Shown one piece after another: positions 24,733 to 32,711 of a DNA stretch of 32,711 nucleotides. The stretch is from positions 1-32,711 of the forward strand of contig NZ_JVRR01000062.1 of NCBI RefSeq assembly GCF_001070715.1, given 5' to 3'. Below the pieces are notes generated by a model, which saw only the letters and a list, made by a program, of their open reading frames with translations, did not search any database and was not told where the DNA came from. Numbering within the stretch: the stretch's first letter is position 1; each line of letters starts with the position of its first letter. Source of the DNA: Streptococcus pseudopneumoniae. Lineage in GTDB: Bacteria > Bacillota > Bacilli > Lactobacillales > Streptococcaceae. Position numbers and translations under genes: made by a program.

Positions 24733-26439
24733 ATGCTGATTCAGAAAGTAAAAACCTATAAGTGGCAGGCCTTGGCTTCGCTTCTGATGACAGGCTTGAT
24801 GGTTGCTAGTTCACTTCTGCAACCGCGTTATTTGCAGGAAGTGTTAGACGCCCTCCTTGCTGGGAAATATGAAGCCATTTATAGTATCGGGGCTTGGTTG
24901 ATTGGTGTGGCCTTGGTCGGTCTAGTTGCTGGTGGTCTCAATGTTGTCCTTGCAGCCTATATTGCCCAAGGAGTTTCATCCGACCTTCGGGAGGATGCCT
25001 TCCGTAAAATCCAAACCTTTTCTTATGCCAATATTGAACAATTTAATGCGGGAAATCTAGTCGTTCGAATGACAAATGATATCAACCAGATTCAAAACGT
25101 CGTCATGATGACCTTCCAAATTCTTTTCAGACTCCCCCTCTTGTTCATCGGTTCGTTTATCCTGGCGGTTCAAACTTTACCTTCTCTGTGGTGGGTGATT
25201 GTTCTCATGGTTATCTTAATTTTTGGTTTGACTGCTGTTATGATGGGAATGATGGGGCCACGTTTTGCCAAGTTTCAAACCCTTCTTGAGCGCATCAATG
25301 CAATTGCCAAGGAAAATCTGCGCGGTGTTCGCGTGGTCAAGTCCTTTGTCCAAGAAAAAGAGCAGTTTGCGAAGTTTACAGAGGTCTCAGACGAGCTTCT
25401 CGGTCAAAACCTTTATATCGGCTATGCCTTTTCAGTGGTGGAACCCTTCATGATGTTGGTCGGCTACGGGGCTGTCTTCCTCTCTATTTGGCTAGTTGCA
25501 GGGATGGTTCAGTCGGATCCTTCTGTTGTGGGTTCCATTGCTTCTTTTGTTAATTACCTAAGCCAGATTATCTTTACCATTGTTATGGTTGGATTTCTGG
25601 GAAATTCTATCAGCCGTGCCATGATTTCCATGCGTCGTATTCGAGAAATTCTTGACGCAGAGCCAGCTATGACCTTCAAGGATATCCCAGATGAAGAGTT
25701 GGTTGGAAGTCTTAGCTTTGAAAATGTAACCTTTACCTATCCAATGGATAAGGAACCGATGCTGAAAGATGTGAGCTTTACCATCGAGCCTGGTCAAATG
25801 ATCGGTGTAGTTGGAGCGACTGGTGCAGGGAAGTCAACTTTGGCTCAATTGATTTCACGTCTCTTTGACCCACAGGAAGGGGCCATCAAAATCGGAGGTA
25901 AGGATATTCGAGAAGTGAGTGAAGGGACTTTGCGTAAAACAGTTTCCATCGTTCTCCAACGTGCCATTCTCTTTAGTGGAACGATTGCAGATAACTTGAG
26001 ACAGGGTAAGGGAGATGCCACTCTATTTGAAATGGAGCGCGCAGCCAATATTGCTCAGGCTAGCGAATTCATTCATCGTATGGAGAAAACCTTTGAAAGT
26101 CCAGTTGAGGAACGGGGAACCAACTTCTCTGGTGGGCAAAAGCAAAGGATGTCGATTGCGCGTGGGATTGTCAGCAATCCACGTATTCTGATTTTTGATG
26201 ATTCGACCTCAGCCCTAGATGCCAAGTCAGAGCGTTTGGTTCAGGAGGCTTTGAACAAGGATTTGAAGGGGACAACAACCATTATCATTGCTCAAAAGAT
26301 TAGTTCTGTTGTCCATGCAGACAAGATCTTGGTTCTGGATCAAGGACGATTGATTGGTCAAGGGACACATGCAGACTTGGTTGCCAACAATGCCGTTTAC
26401 CGTGAAATCTATGAAACACAGAAAGGAAAGGAGGAGTAA
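24733..26439 (+). CDS. patA: ABC multidrug exporter half-transporter PatA
   Basis: This 568-residue membrane protein fuses a six-helix transport domain (about 1-310) to an ATPase domain. With PatB it forms a heterodimer that exports fluoroquinolones and dyes in pneumococcus. Walker A is GATGAGKS (361-368) and the signature is canonical (FSGGQ, 465-469). The Walker B catalytic Glu is replaced by Asp490 (FDDSTSALD) and the switch His by Gln521 (IIAQKIS). PatA thus supplies a good signature but a poor catalytic face, as usual in asymmetric heterodimeric exporters. AAGGAGAAAAT precedes the ATG. PatB starts one base after the stop. Expression is probably set by the leader hairpin upstream. Confidence 0.93.
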   Translation: MLIQKVKTYKWQALASLLMTGLMVASSLLQPRYLQEVLDALLAGKYEAIYSIGAWLIGVALVGLVAGGLNVVLAAYIAQGVSSDLREDAFRKIQTFSYANIEQFNAGNLVVRMTNDINQIQNVVMMTFQILFRLPLLFIGSFILAVQTLPSLWWVIVLMVILIFGLTAVMMGMMGPRFAKFQTLLERINAIAKENLRGVRVVKSFVQEKEQFAKFTEVSDELLGQNLYIGYAFSVVEPFMMLVGYGAVFLSIWLVAGMVQSDPSVVGSIASFVNYLSQIIFTIVMVGFLGNSISRAMISMRRIREILDAEPAMTFKDIPDEELVGSLSFENVTFTYPMDKEPMLKDVSFTIEPGQMIGVVGATGAGKSTLAQLISRLFDPQEGAIKIGGKDIREVSEGTLRKTVSIVLQRAILFSGTIADNLRQGKGDATLFEMERAANIAQASEFIHRMEKTFESPVEERGTNFSGGQKQRMSIARGIVSNPRILIFDDSTSALDAKSERLVQEALNKDLKGTTTIIIAQKISSVVHADKILVLDQGRLIGQGTHADLVANNAVYREIYETQKGKEE

Positions 26440-26440
26440 G

Positions 26441-28207
26441 ATGAAGACAGTTCAATTTTTTTGGAATTATTTTAAAGTCTATAAGCTATCATTTGTAGTT
26501 GTCATCCTGATGATTGTTCTAGCGACTCTTGCCCAAGCTCTCTTTCCGGTATATTCTGGACAAGCGGTGACGCAGCTAGCCAAGTTAGTTCAAGCTTATC
26601 AAGATGGCAATCCGGAACTTATTTGGCAAAGCCTATCAGGAATCATGGTCAATCTTGGTCTGCTGGTTTTGGTTCTCTTTATCTCCAGTGTCATATACAT
26701 GTGTCTCATGACGCGCGTGATTGCAGAGTCGACTAACGAGATGCGCAAAGGCCTCTTCGGTAAGCTTGCTCGCTTGACGGTTTCTTTCTTTGATCGCCGA
26801 CAAGATGGCGATATCTTGTCTCGTTTTACCAGTGATTTGGATAATATCCTCCAAGCCTTTAACGAAAGCTTGGTTCAGGTTATGAGCAATATTGTTTTAT
26901 ACATTGGTCTGATTCTTGTCATGTTTTCGAGAAATGTGACGCTGGCTCTCATCACTATTGCCAGCACACCAGTGGCCTTTCTTATGTTGATTTTCATCGT
27001 AAAAATGGCACGCAAATACACCAACCTCCAGCAGAAAGAGGTAGGAAAGCTCAACGCCTATATGGATGAGAGTATCTCAGGCCAAAAAGCCGTGATTGTG
27101 CAAGGAATTCAAGAGGATATGATGGCAGGATTTCTTGAACAAAATGAGCGCGTGCGCAAGGCAACCTTTAAAGGAAGAATGTTCTCGGGAATTCTTTTCC
27201 CTGTCATGAATGGCATGAGTTTGGTTAACACAGCCGTCGTCATCTTTGCTGGTTCAGCTGTACTTTTGAATGATAAGTCTATTGAAACAAGTACAGCCTT
27301 AGGTTTGATTGTTATGTTTGCCCAATTTTCTCAGCAGTACTACCAGCCTATTATTCAAGTTGCGGCTAGTTGGGGAAGCCTTCAGTTAGCCTTTACAGGT
27401 GCTGAACGGATTCAGGAAATGTTTGACGCAGAGGAAGAAATCCGACCTGAAAAGGCTCCAATTTTCACTAAGTTGCAAGAAGGTGTTGAAATTAGTCATA
27501 TTGATTTTTCATACTTGCCTGATAAACCTATTTTGAAAGATGTCAGCATTTCTGCGCCTAAAGGCCAGATGACCGCGGTTGTTGGGCCGACAGGTTCAGG
27601 AAAAACCACTATTATGAACCTCATCAATCGCTTTTATGATGTTGATGCTGGTGGGATTTATTTTGATGGGAAAGATATTCGTGACTATGATTTAGATAGT
27701 CTCAGAAGTAAGGTGGGGATTGTTTTGCAGGATTCGGTCTTATTTAGCGGAACGATTCGAGACAATATCCGTTTTGGTGTGCCATATGCTAGTCAAGAAA
27801 TGGTTGAGGTAGCAGCCAAGGCAACCCATATTCATGACTATATCGAAAGCTTGCCTGACAAATACGATACCCTTATCGATGATGATCAAAGCATCTTCTC
27901 GACAGGGCAAAAACAATTGATTTCTATCGCTCGTACCCTGATGACAGATCCAGAAGTTCTCATTCTCGATGAAGCCACTTCAAACGTAGATACGGTGACA
28001 GAAAGTAAGATTCAGCATGCCATGGAGGCGGTTGTAGCAGGCAGAACTAGTTTCGTCATTGCTCACCGTTTGAAGACCATCCTCAATGCTGATCAGATTA
28101 TTGTCCTCAAAGATGGAGAAGTCATTGAACGCGGTAACCACCATGAACTCCTAAAACTAGGTGGCTTCTACTCAGAACTCTATCACAATCAATTTGTCTT
28201 CGAATAA
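26441..28207 (+). CDS. patB: ABC multidrug exporter half-transporter PatB
   Basis: This 588-residue partner of PatA has the same layout: six helices (about 1-320) then an ATPase domain with Walker A GPTGSGKT. Walker B (LDEATSNVD, Asp510-Glu511) and the switch His542 (IAHRLK) are canonical. The signature is altered to FSTGQ (Ser487-Thr488-Gly489-Gln490) in place of SGGQ. PatB therefore completes the one fully active ATP site together with the PatA signature. The ATG at 26441 follows AAAGGAGGAG in the end of patA and gives the length I remember for PatB. In TIGR4 a short extra gene separates the two; here they are directly adjacent. A terminator follows at once. Confidence 0.93.
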   Translation: MKTVQFFWNYFKVYKLSFVVVILMIVLATLAQALFPVYSGQAVTQLAKLVQAYQDGNPELIWQSLSGIMVNLGLLVLVLFISSVIYMCLMTRVIAESTNEMRKGLFGKLARLTVSFFDRRQDGDILSRFTSDLDNILQAFNESLVQVMSNIVLYIGLILVMFSRNVTLALITIASTPVAFLMLIFIVKMARKYTNLQQKEVGKLNAYMDESISGQKAVIVQGIQEDMMAGFLEQNERVRKATFKGRMFSGILFPVMNGMSLVNTAVVIFAGSAVLLNDKSIETSTALGLIVMFAQFSQQYYQPIIQVAASWGSLQLAFTGAERIQEMFDAEEEIRPEKAPIFTKLQEGVEISHIDFSYLPDKPILKDVSISAPKGQMTAVVGPTGSGKTTIMNLINRFYDVDAGGIYFDGKDIRDYDLDSLRSKVGIVLQDSVLFSGTIRDNIRFGVPYASQEMVEVAAKATHIHDYIESLPDKYDTLIDDDQSIFSTGQKQLISIARTLMTDPEVLILDEATSNVDTVTESKIQHAMEAVVAGRTSFVIAHRLKTILNADQIIVLKDGEVIERGNHHELLKLGGFYSELYHNQFVFE

Positions 28208-28209
28208 GA

Positions 28210-28238
28210 AAAAAGTTGTCCTATGTGGGCAGCTTTTT
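28210..28238 (+). terminator. Terminator of patA-patB
   Basis: AAAAAGTTGTCC and GGGCAGCTTTTT form a 12-bp stem with two G-T pairs around TATGT, then CTTG. It starts 3 bases after the patB stop. Confidence 0.8.
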
Positions 28239-28281
28239 CTTGTCCATAAAAAATTTTTATCACAGCCTTAAAAAAAACATA

Positions 28282-28311
28282 TTAGACGAAAGTCATTTTG
28301 AGTGATATGAT
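28282..28311 (+). promoter_or_regulatory. Promoter of the glutamine amidotransferase gene
   Basis: TTAGAC (28282-28287) and TATGAT (28306-28311) are 18 bp apart. The predicted start is near 28318, within an imperfect context CTATCGTTAACATT. Confidence 0.5.
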
Positions 28312-28345
28312 AGGACTATCGTTAACATTCGAAAGGAGAGGCATC

Positions 28346-29035
28346 ATGGCTAGAACGGTTGTAGGAGTTGCTGCAAATCTATGTCCCGTAGACGCAGAAG
28401 GCAAAAACATTCATTCATCTGTATCTTGTAGATTCGCAGAGAGCATTCGTCAAGTCGGTGGTCTCCCTTTAGTCATTCCTGTTGGTGATGAGTCAGTTGT
28501 ACGCGATTATGTAGAAATGATTGATAAACTCATCTTGACAGGAGGCCAAAATGTCCATCCTCAATTTTACGGAGAGAAAAAGACCATCGAGAGCGATGAT
28601 TACAATCTAGTGCGTGATGAATTTGAATTGGCGCTTTTGAAAGAAGCGCTCCGTCAGAATAAACCAATTATGGCAATCTGTCGCGGTGTTCAACTTGTCA
28701 ATGTTGCCTTTGGTGGAACCCTCAATCAAGAAATTGAAGGTCACTGGCAAGGCCTACCTTTCGGAACATCTCACTCTATTGAGACAGTGGAGGGAAGCGT
28801 GGTGGCCAAGCTGTTTGGAAAAGAAAGTCAGGTCAACTCCGTCCATCGTCAGAGTATTAAAGATTTGGCACCTAATTTTCGTGTAACTGCTATTGATCCA
28901 AGAGACCAAACCATCGAAGCGATTGAGTCTATCGATGAGCACCGCATTATCGGTTTGCAGTGGCATCCAGAGTTTCTGGTTAATGAAGAAGATGGCAATT
29001 TAGAATTATTTGAGTATTTATTGAATGAACTGTAA
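28346..29035 (+). CDS. Class I glutamine amidotransferase-like hydrolase, peptidase C26 / PuuD-like
   Basis: This 229-residue cytoplasmic enzyme has the class I glutamine amidotransferase triad: Cys112 in AICRGVQLVNV, and His207 and Glu209 in QWHPEF. No synthetase partner lies nearby, and the sequence layout, including LTGGQNVHPQFYGE, is that of free-standing gamma-glutamyl hydrolases such as PuuD (gamma-glutamyl-GABA hydrolase). The exact substrate in streptococci is not known to me. I chose the ATG at 28346 because AAAGGAGAGG lies just before it; the frame is open upstream through the promoter. It is a single-gene unit with its own promoter and terminator. Confidence 0.85.
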   Translation: MARTVVGVAANLCPVDAEGKNIHSSVSCRFAESIRQVGGLPLVIPVGDESVVRDYVEMIDKLILTGGQNVHPQFYGEKKTIESDDYNLVRDEFELALLKEALRQNKPIMAICRGVQLVNVAFGGTLNQEIEGHWQGLPFGTSHSIETVEGSVVAKLFGKESQVNSVHRQSIKDLAPNFRVTAIDPRDQTIEAIESIDEHRIIGLQWHPEFLVNEEDGNLELFEYLLNEL

Positions 29036-29074
29036 CGACTGGGACATCTGGTCGTTCTTTATTTTATTTTTTCA
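29034..29074 (+). terminator. Terminator of the amidotransferase gene
   Basis: AACGACT and GGTCGTT (with one T-G pair) enclose a 9-base loop and are followed by CTTTATTTTATTTTTT. The stem overlaps the stop codon. Confidence 0.7.
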
Positions 29075-29097
29075 AAATTTTTGGAATGTGGGATTTT

Positions 29098-29114
29098 TAC
29101 GCAAACGTTTGAAT
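29098..29114. promoter_or_regulatory. Candidate CcpA-binding site (cre) upstream of pgi
   Basis: The palindrome CAAACGTTTG (29102-29111) in the context TACGCAAACGTTTGAAT matches the cre consensus with about two mismatches on either strand. It lies about 38 bp before the pgi -35, a position suited to activation. Carbon-catabolite control of a glycolytic gene would make sense. Confidence 0.45.
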
Positions 29115-29148
29115 TCTGATAAAAAATGGAGAAATTCGACAAAAAAAC

Positions 29149-29177
29149 TTGAAAAAAACGAAGGTAAGCGTTATGAT
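29149..29177 (+). promoter_or_regulatory. Promoter of pgi
   Basis: TTGAAA (29149-29154) and TATGAT (29172-29177) are exactly 17 bp apart. The start near 29184 leaves a leader of about 22 bases with TTGGAGG. The TTG of the -35 is in frame with the gene but cannot be its start. Confidence 0.65.
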
Positions 29178-29205
29178 AGAAAAGAAGAAATATTGGAGGA
29201 ATAAC

Positions 29206-30555
29206 ATGTCACATATTAAATTTGATTATTCAAAAGTTTTAGACAAATTTGTTGCACCACATGAAGTGGAATACATGCAATCACAAGTAACAGCAGCAGA
29301 TGAATTGATCCGTAAAGGGACTGGTGCTGGTAGCGACTTCTTGGGATGGTTGGATCTTCCTGAAAACTACGACCGTGAAGAATTTGACCGTATCTTGAAA
29401 GCTGCTGAGCAAATCAAATCAGACAGCGATGTTTTGGTTGTTATCGGTATCGGTGGATCTTACCTTGGTGCCAAAGCAGCAATCGACTTCTTGAACCACC
29501 ACTTTGCAAACTTGCAAACAAAAGAAGAACGCAAGGCTCCGCAAATCCTTTACGCAGGAAACTCAATCTCATCTACTTACCTTGCTGACTTGGTAGAGTA
29601 TGTTGCAGACAAAGACTTCTCAGTAAACGTGATTTCTAAATCAGGTACAACAACTGAACCAGCTATCGCTTTCCGTGTCTTCAAAGAACTCTTGGTTAAG
29701 AAATACGGACAAGAAGAAGCCAACAAACGTATCTATGCAACAACTGACCGCCAAAAAGGTGCTGTTAAGGTTGAAGCAGACGCTAACGGTTGGGAAACAT
29801 TTGTTGTTCCAGATGACATCGGTGGACGCTTCTCAGTATTGACAGCTGTTGGTTTGCTTCCAATCGCAGCATCAGGAGCTGACATCAAAGCCCTTATGGA
29901 AGGTGCGAATGCAGCTCGCAAAGACTACACTTCAGATAAAATCTCTGAAAACGAAGCTTACCAATACGCAGCAGTTCGTAACATTCTTTACCGTAAAGGC
30001 TATGCAACTGAGATCTTGGTAAACTACGAGCCATCACTTCAATACTTCTCAGAGTGGTGGAAACAATTGGCTGGTGAATCAGAAGGAAAAGACCAAAAAG
30101 GTATCTACCCAACTTCAGCCAACTTCTCAACTGACTTGCACTCACTTGGTCAATTTATCCAAGAAGGAACTCGTATCATGTTTGAAACAGTTGTCCGTGT
30201 TGACAAACCTCGTAAAAACGTGATTATCCCTAGCTTGGAAGAAGACCTTGATGGACTTGGTTACCTTCAAGGAAAAGATGTTGACTTTGTAAACAAAAAA
30301 GCAACTGATGGTGTTCTTCTTGCCCACACAGATGGTGATGTACCAAACATGTATGTGACTCTTCCAGAGCAAGATGCTTTCACTCTTGGATACACTATCT
30401 ACTTCTTCGAATTGGCAATTGCCCTTTCAGGTTACTTGAATGCCATCAACCCATTTGACCAACCAGGTGTTGAAGCTTACAAACGTAACATGTTCGCCCT
30501 TCTTGGAAAACCAGGATTTGAAGAATTGAGCAAAGAACTTAACGCACGTCTATAA
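29206..30555 (+). CDS. pgi: Glucose-6-phosphate isomerase
   Basis: This 449-residue cytoplasmic enzyme interconverts glucose 6-phosphate and fructose 6-phosphate in glycolysis. The sugar-phosphate isomerase folds are clear: [19 protein letters not shown] near residues 78-96, the phosphate-binding [18 protein letters not shown], and [16 protein letters not shown]. The C-terminal signature [14 protein letters not shown] contains the conserved Lys. TTGGAGG precedes the ATG at 29206. Codon use is strongly biased toward a few codons (for example CTT, GGT, GAA, AAA, ACA), more so than in most neighbouring genes, as expected for an abundant glycolytic enzyme. It has its own promoter, a candidate cre site and a terminator. 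Confidence 0.97.
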   Translation: MSHIKFDYSKVLDKFVAPHEVEYMQSQVTAADELIRKGTGAGSDFLGWLDLPENYDREEFDRILKAAEQIKSDSDVLVVIGIGGSYLGAKAAIDFLNHHFANLQTKEERKAPQILYAGNSISSTYLADLVEYVADKDFSVNVISKSGTTTEPAIAFRVFKELLVKKYGQEEANKRIYATTDRQKGAVKVEADANGWETFVVPDDIGGRFSVLTAVGLLPIAASGADIKALMEGANAARKDYTSDKISENEAYQYAAVRNILYRKGYATEILVNYEPSLQYFSEWWKQLAGESEGKDQKGIYPTSANFSTDLHSLGQFIQEGTRIMFETVVRVDKPRKNVIIPSLEEDLDGLGYLQGKDVDFVNKKATDGVLLAHTDGDVPNMYVTLPEQDAFTLGYTIYFFELAIALSGYLNAINPFDQPGVEAYKRNMFALLGKPGFEELSKELNARL

Positions 30556-30561
30556 TAGAAG

Positions 30562-30587
30562 AAAAGAGTGGTTTGCCCACTCTTTTT
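30562..30587 (+). terminator. Terminator of pgi
   Basis: AAAAGAGTGG and CCACTCTTTT form a perfect 10-bp stem around TTTGC, then a T-run. Confidence 0.85.
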
Positions 30588-30607
30588 ACTCTCTTTATCC
30601 GTAGAAA

Positions 30608-30636
30608 TTGGACTCAGCCAAGACTTGTGATATAAT
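30608..30636 (+). promoter_or_regulatory. Promoter of gltX
   Basis: TTGGAC (30608-30613) and TATAAT (30631-30636, with extended TG) are 17 bp apart. The leader of about 40 bases is too short for a T-box and ends with ATAGGAGAAACT. Confidence 0.7.
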
Positions 30637-30682
30637 ATAGAGAGCAAAAAGGCAGATGCCTAGAGACTTTATAGGAGAAACT

Positions 30683-32143
30683 ATGTCAAAAGATATCCGC
30701 GTACGTTACGCACCAAGTCCAACAGGACTACTACACATCGGGAATGCCCGTACAGCATTGTTTAACTACTTGTATGCACGCCATCATGGTGGAACATTTA
30801 TCATTCGTATCGAAGATACTGACCGTAAACGACATGTCGAAGATGGGGAACGTTCACAGCTTGAAAACCTTCGTTGGTTGGGCATGGATTGGGATGAAAG
30901 CCCAGAAACACATGGAAATTACCGCCAGTCTGAGCGTTTGGACTTGTATCAAAAATACATTGACCAATTATTAGCTGAAGGAAAGGCCTACAAATCTTAC
31001 GTTACAGAAGAAGAGTTAGCCGCTGAACGCGAACACCAAGAAGCAGCTGGTGAAACACCTCGCTACATCAACGAATACCTTGGTATGAGTGAAGAAGAAA
31101 AAGTAGCTTACATCTCAGAACGTGAAGCAGCAGGGATCATCCCAACTGTTCGTCTGACTGTCAATGAGTCAGGTATCTACAAATGGCATGATATGGTCAA
31201 AGGCGATATCGAATTTGAAGGTGGCAATATCGGTGGTGACTGGGTTATTCAAAAGAAAGACGGTTACCCAACATACAACTTTGCCGTTGTCATCGATGAC
31301 CATGATATGCAAATTTCTCACGTAATCCGTGGAGACGACCACATTGCTAATACACCAAAACAGCTCATGGTTTATGAAGCACTTGGTTGGGAAGCTCCAG
31401 AGTTTGGTCACATGACCTTGATTATCAACTCTGAGACTGGTAAGAAGTTATCTAAACGCGATACCAACACCCTTCAGTTTATCGAAGATTACCGAAAGAA
31501 AGGTTACCTTCCAGAAGCAGTCTTTAACTTTATCGCCCTTCTTGGTTGGAATCCAGGTGGCGAAGATGAGATTTTCTCTCGTGAAGAATTGATTAAACTT
31601 TTCGATGAAAACCGTCTGAGCAAGTCTCCGGCAGCCTTTGACCAGAAAAAACTCGACTGGATGAGCAATGACTATATCAAGAATGCAGACCTAGAAACTA
31701 TCTTTGAAATGGCAAAACCATTCCTAGAGGAAGCAGGCCGGTTGACTGATAAGGCTGAAAAATTAGTTGAGCTCTATAAACCACAAATGAAATCAGTAGA
31801 TGAGATTATCCCATTGACAGATCTCTTCTTCTCAGATTTCCCAGAATTGACCGAAGCAGAGCGTGAAGTCATGGCAGGTGAAACAGTCCCAACAGTTCTT
31901 GAAGCCTTCAAAGCAAAACTTGAAGAGATGACAGATGATGAATTTGTGACAGAGAATATCTTCCCACAAATTAAAGCAGTCCAAAAAGAAACAGGTATTA
32001 AAGGAAAAAATCTTTTCATGCCTATTCGTATCGCAGTTTCAGGTGAAATGCATGGACCAGAATTGCCAGATACTATCTTCTTGTTAGGCCGTGAAAAATC
32101 AATCCAGCATATCGAAAATATGTTAAAGGAAATTTCTAAGTAA
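30683..32143 (+). CDS. gltX: Glutamyl-tRNA synthetase
   Basis: This 486-residue enzyme charges tRNA-Glu and, in bacteria lacking GlnRS, also tRNA-Gln, which is then amidated. The class I HIGH motif reads HIGN (residues 18-21, in [20 protein letters not shown]) and KMSKS reads KLSKR ([10 protein letters not shown]). The C-terminal helical anticodon-binding domain covers about residues 330-486. The start at 30683 has AGGAG 6 bases upstream; an in-frame ATG at 30656 would extend the protein by nine residues lacking a ribosome-binding site. The next gene begins 13 bases after the stop, so they share a transcript. Confidence 0.96.
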   Translation: MSKDIRVRYAPSPTGLLHIGNARTALFNYLYARHHGGTFIIRIEDTDRKRHVEDGERSQLENLRWLGMDWDESPETHGNYRQSERLDLYQKYIDQLLAEGKAYKSYVTEEELAAEREHQEAAGETPRYINEYLGMSEEEKVAYISEREAAGIIPTVRLTVNESGIYKWHDMVKGDIEFEGGNIGGDWVIQKKDGYPTYNFAVVIDDHDMQISHVIRGDDHIANTPKQLMVYEALGWEAPEFGHMTLIINSETGKKLSKRDTNTLQFIEDYRKKGYLPEAVFNFIALLGWNPGGEDEIFSREELIKLFDENRLSKSPAAFDQKKLDWMSNDYIKNADLETIFEMAKPFLEEAGRLTDKAEKLVELYKPQMKSVDEIIPLTDLFFSDFPELTEAEREVMAGETVPTVLEAFKAKLEEMTDDEFVTENIFPQIKAVQKETGIKGKNLFMPIRIAVSGEMHGPELPDTIFLLGREKSIQHIENMLKEISK

Positions 32144-32156
32144 GAAGGGTACAACA

Positions 32157-32590
32157 ATGGACATCTGGGAAAAGATGTACGAAGAAGCACAGAAACTATA
32201 CAATCCACATGAAGTATCAGACTTTGTTTATGCCAATCATGTTGTAGCTGCAGTAGAAGCAGAAGATGGACAAATATTTACAGGTTTCTGTATGGAGGGA
32301 ACCTGTGGTGTTTTCCATCTCTGCGCAGAACGGGCGGCTCTCTTCAATATGTACCAATTTTCAGGACAAACTAAGGTTAAAAAAGTATTAGCCTTTCGAG
32401 ATAAACCACCTTATGGTGGAAGTTCAGCTATGCCTTGCGGTGCTTGTAGAGAATTCCTTTTAGAACTGAATGCTGAAAATAAAGATGCAGAATTCATGAT
32501 GGACTATGATACAAAAAAACAGTTAAAGTCGCAGAACTAATCCCGTATTGGTGGGGAGAAGAACGTGCTTCTAAGTTTAATGAACAATAG
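32157..32590 (+). pseudogene. Cytidine/blasticidin-S deaminase-like protein, frameshifted near the 3' end
   Basis: The product is a small zinc-dependent deaminase. Zinc ligands are visible as CAE (Cys56, Glu58 as proton shuttle) and PCGAC (Cys94, Cys97). The frame ends at 32540 after 127 codons with LKSQN. One extra A in the run of seven A at 32513-32519 would instead continue as VKVAELIPYWWGEERASKFN plus two residues and stop at TAG 32588-32590, giving 144 residues, the more usual length with the typical hydrophobic C-terminus. The catalytic core is complete either way. The lesion is in an A-homopolymer, so a sequencing error is possible. It is co-transcribed with gltX. The real substrate is unknown. 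Confidence 0.8.
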
Positions 32591-32617
32591 AAGAGTCAGT
32601 ACAATTCTGGCTCTTTT
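32591..32617 (+). terminator. Terminator of gltX and the deaminase gene
   Basis: AAGAGTCAG and CTGGCTCTT form a stem with one G-T pair around a 7-base loop, followed by a T-run. It begins directly after the TAG of the restored reading frame, which supports that TAG as the true gene end. Confidence 0.8.
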
Positions 32618-32673
32618 TACTATAATTTGAAAAACTGTACTTGAAAAGAATTGAAAAATGGTAAATTCCCAAA

Positions 32674-32706
32674 CTAAGTTCCACCGCTAATCCAAGTGGA
32701 AGTTAG
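32674..32706. repeat. Inverted repeat at the right window edge
   Basis: CTAAGTTCCAC and GTGGAAGTTAG form an 11-bp dyad with one mismatch around an 11-base loop. No T-run follows inside the window. It may be the start of a dispersed repeat or of a regulatory element; I cannot assign it. Confidence 0.4.
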
Positions 32707-32711
32707 TCTGA

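Noticed and set aside
29149..29205. Longer pgi reading frame starting at a TTG
   Set aside because: The TTG is part of the -35 hexamer of the pgi promoter, so it is not transcribed; TTGGAGG points to ATG 29206.

Overview
This window is chromosomal DNA of a low-GC Gram-positive coccus of the Streptococcus mitis / S. pneumoniae group. Several products match what I remember of pneumococcal proteins in length and sequence: an 821-residue PBP1b with a serine-rich tail, an 844-residue HexA-type MutS, the PatA/PatB exporter pair, a 449-residue Pgi and an RlmA(II)-type methylase. A partial BOX repeat lies at the left edge. Small differences in PBP1b and a variable segment between gpsA and argS fit S. 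mitis or a close relative, but I cannot fix the species without a search.

Left part (1-14,540) is mostly conserved housekeeping DNA. It holds a run of tiny membrane-peptide genes (257-818), an rRNA methylase (rlmA, minus strand), a small DUF6110-like membrane protein with a P1B-like metal ATPase, tyrS (minus), pbp1b, an EamA transporter and a structured small RNA (about 9212-9360). Next come the lysine/peptidoglycan-precursor genes dapH and an N-acetyl-diaminopimelate deacetylase, then a folate cyclo-ligase overlapping a rhomboid protease gene. The minus-strand pair gpsA-galU closes this part.

The accessory part (about 14,600-18,740) is visibly AT-richer and flanked by a 26-bp direct repeat. 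It carries a PlcR/TprA-like (RRNPP-type) regulator broken by one missing A in an A-run, a strong inverted repeat, a well-formed promoter, a 13-codon hydrophobic peptide ORF with an excellent ribosome-binding site, a MacB-type ABC transporter (ATPase plus permease), a small membrane protein and gene remnants. It looks like a peptide-signalling or peptide-export/immunity cassette inserted at a terminator.

Between a small minus-strand gene (18,781-19,026) and argS lies about 650 bp with no gene. It is a tandem array of roughly 124-bp units, each built of three stem-loops. The arms of the main 39-bp dyad differ almost completely between some units yet still pair, while the loop and flanks stay fixed. 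I do not recognise the family and regard it as the most novel element here.

The right part (19,729-32,711) is conserved again: argS (minus) divergent from argR, then mutS (hexA), patA-patB behind a promoter and attenuator-like hairpin, a class I glutamine amidotransferase, pgi, gltX and a cytidine-deaminase-like gene. The last is also broken by one missing A in an A-run. Two such lesions in one window raise the possibility of homopolymer sequencing error.
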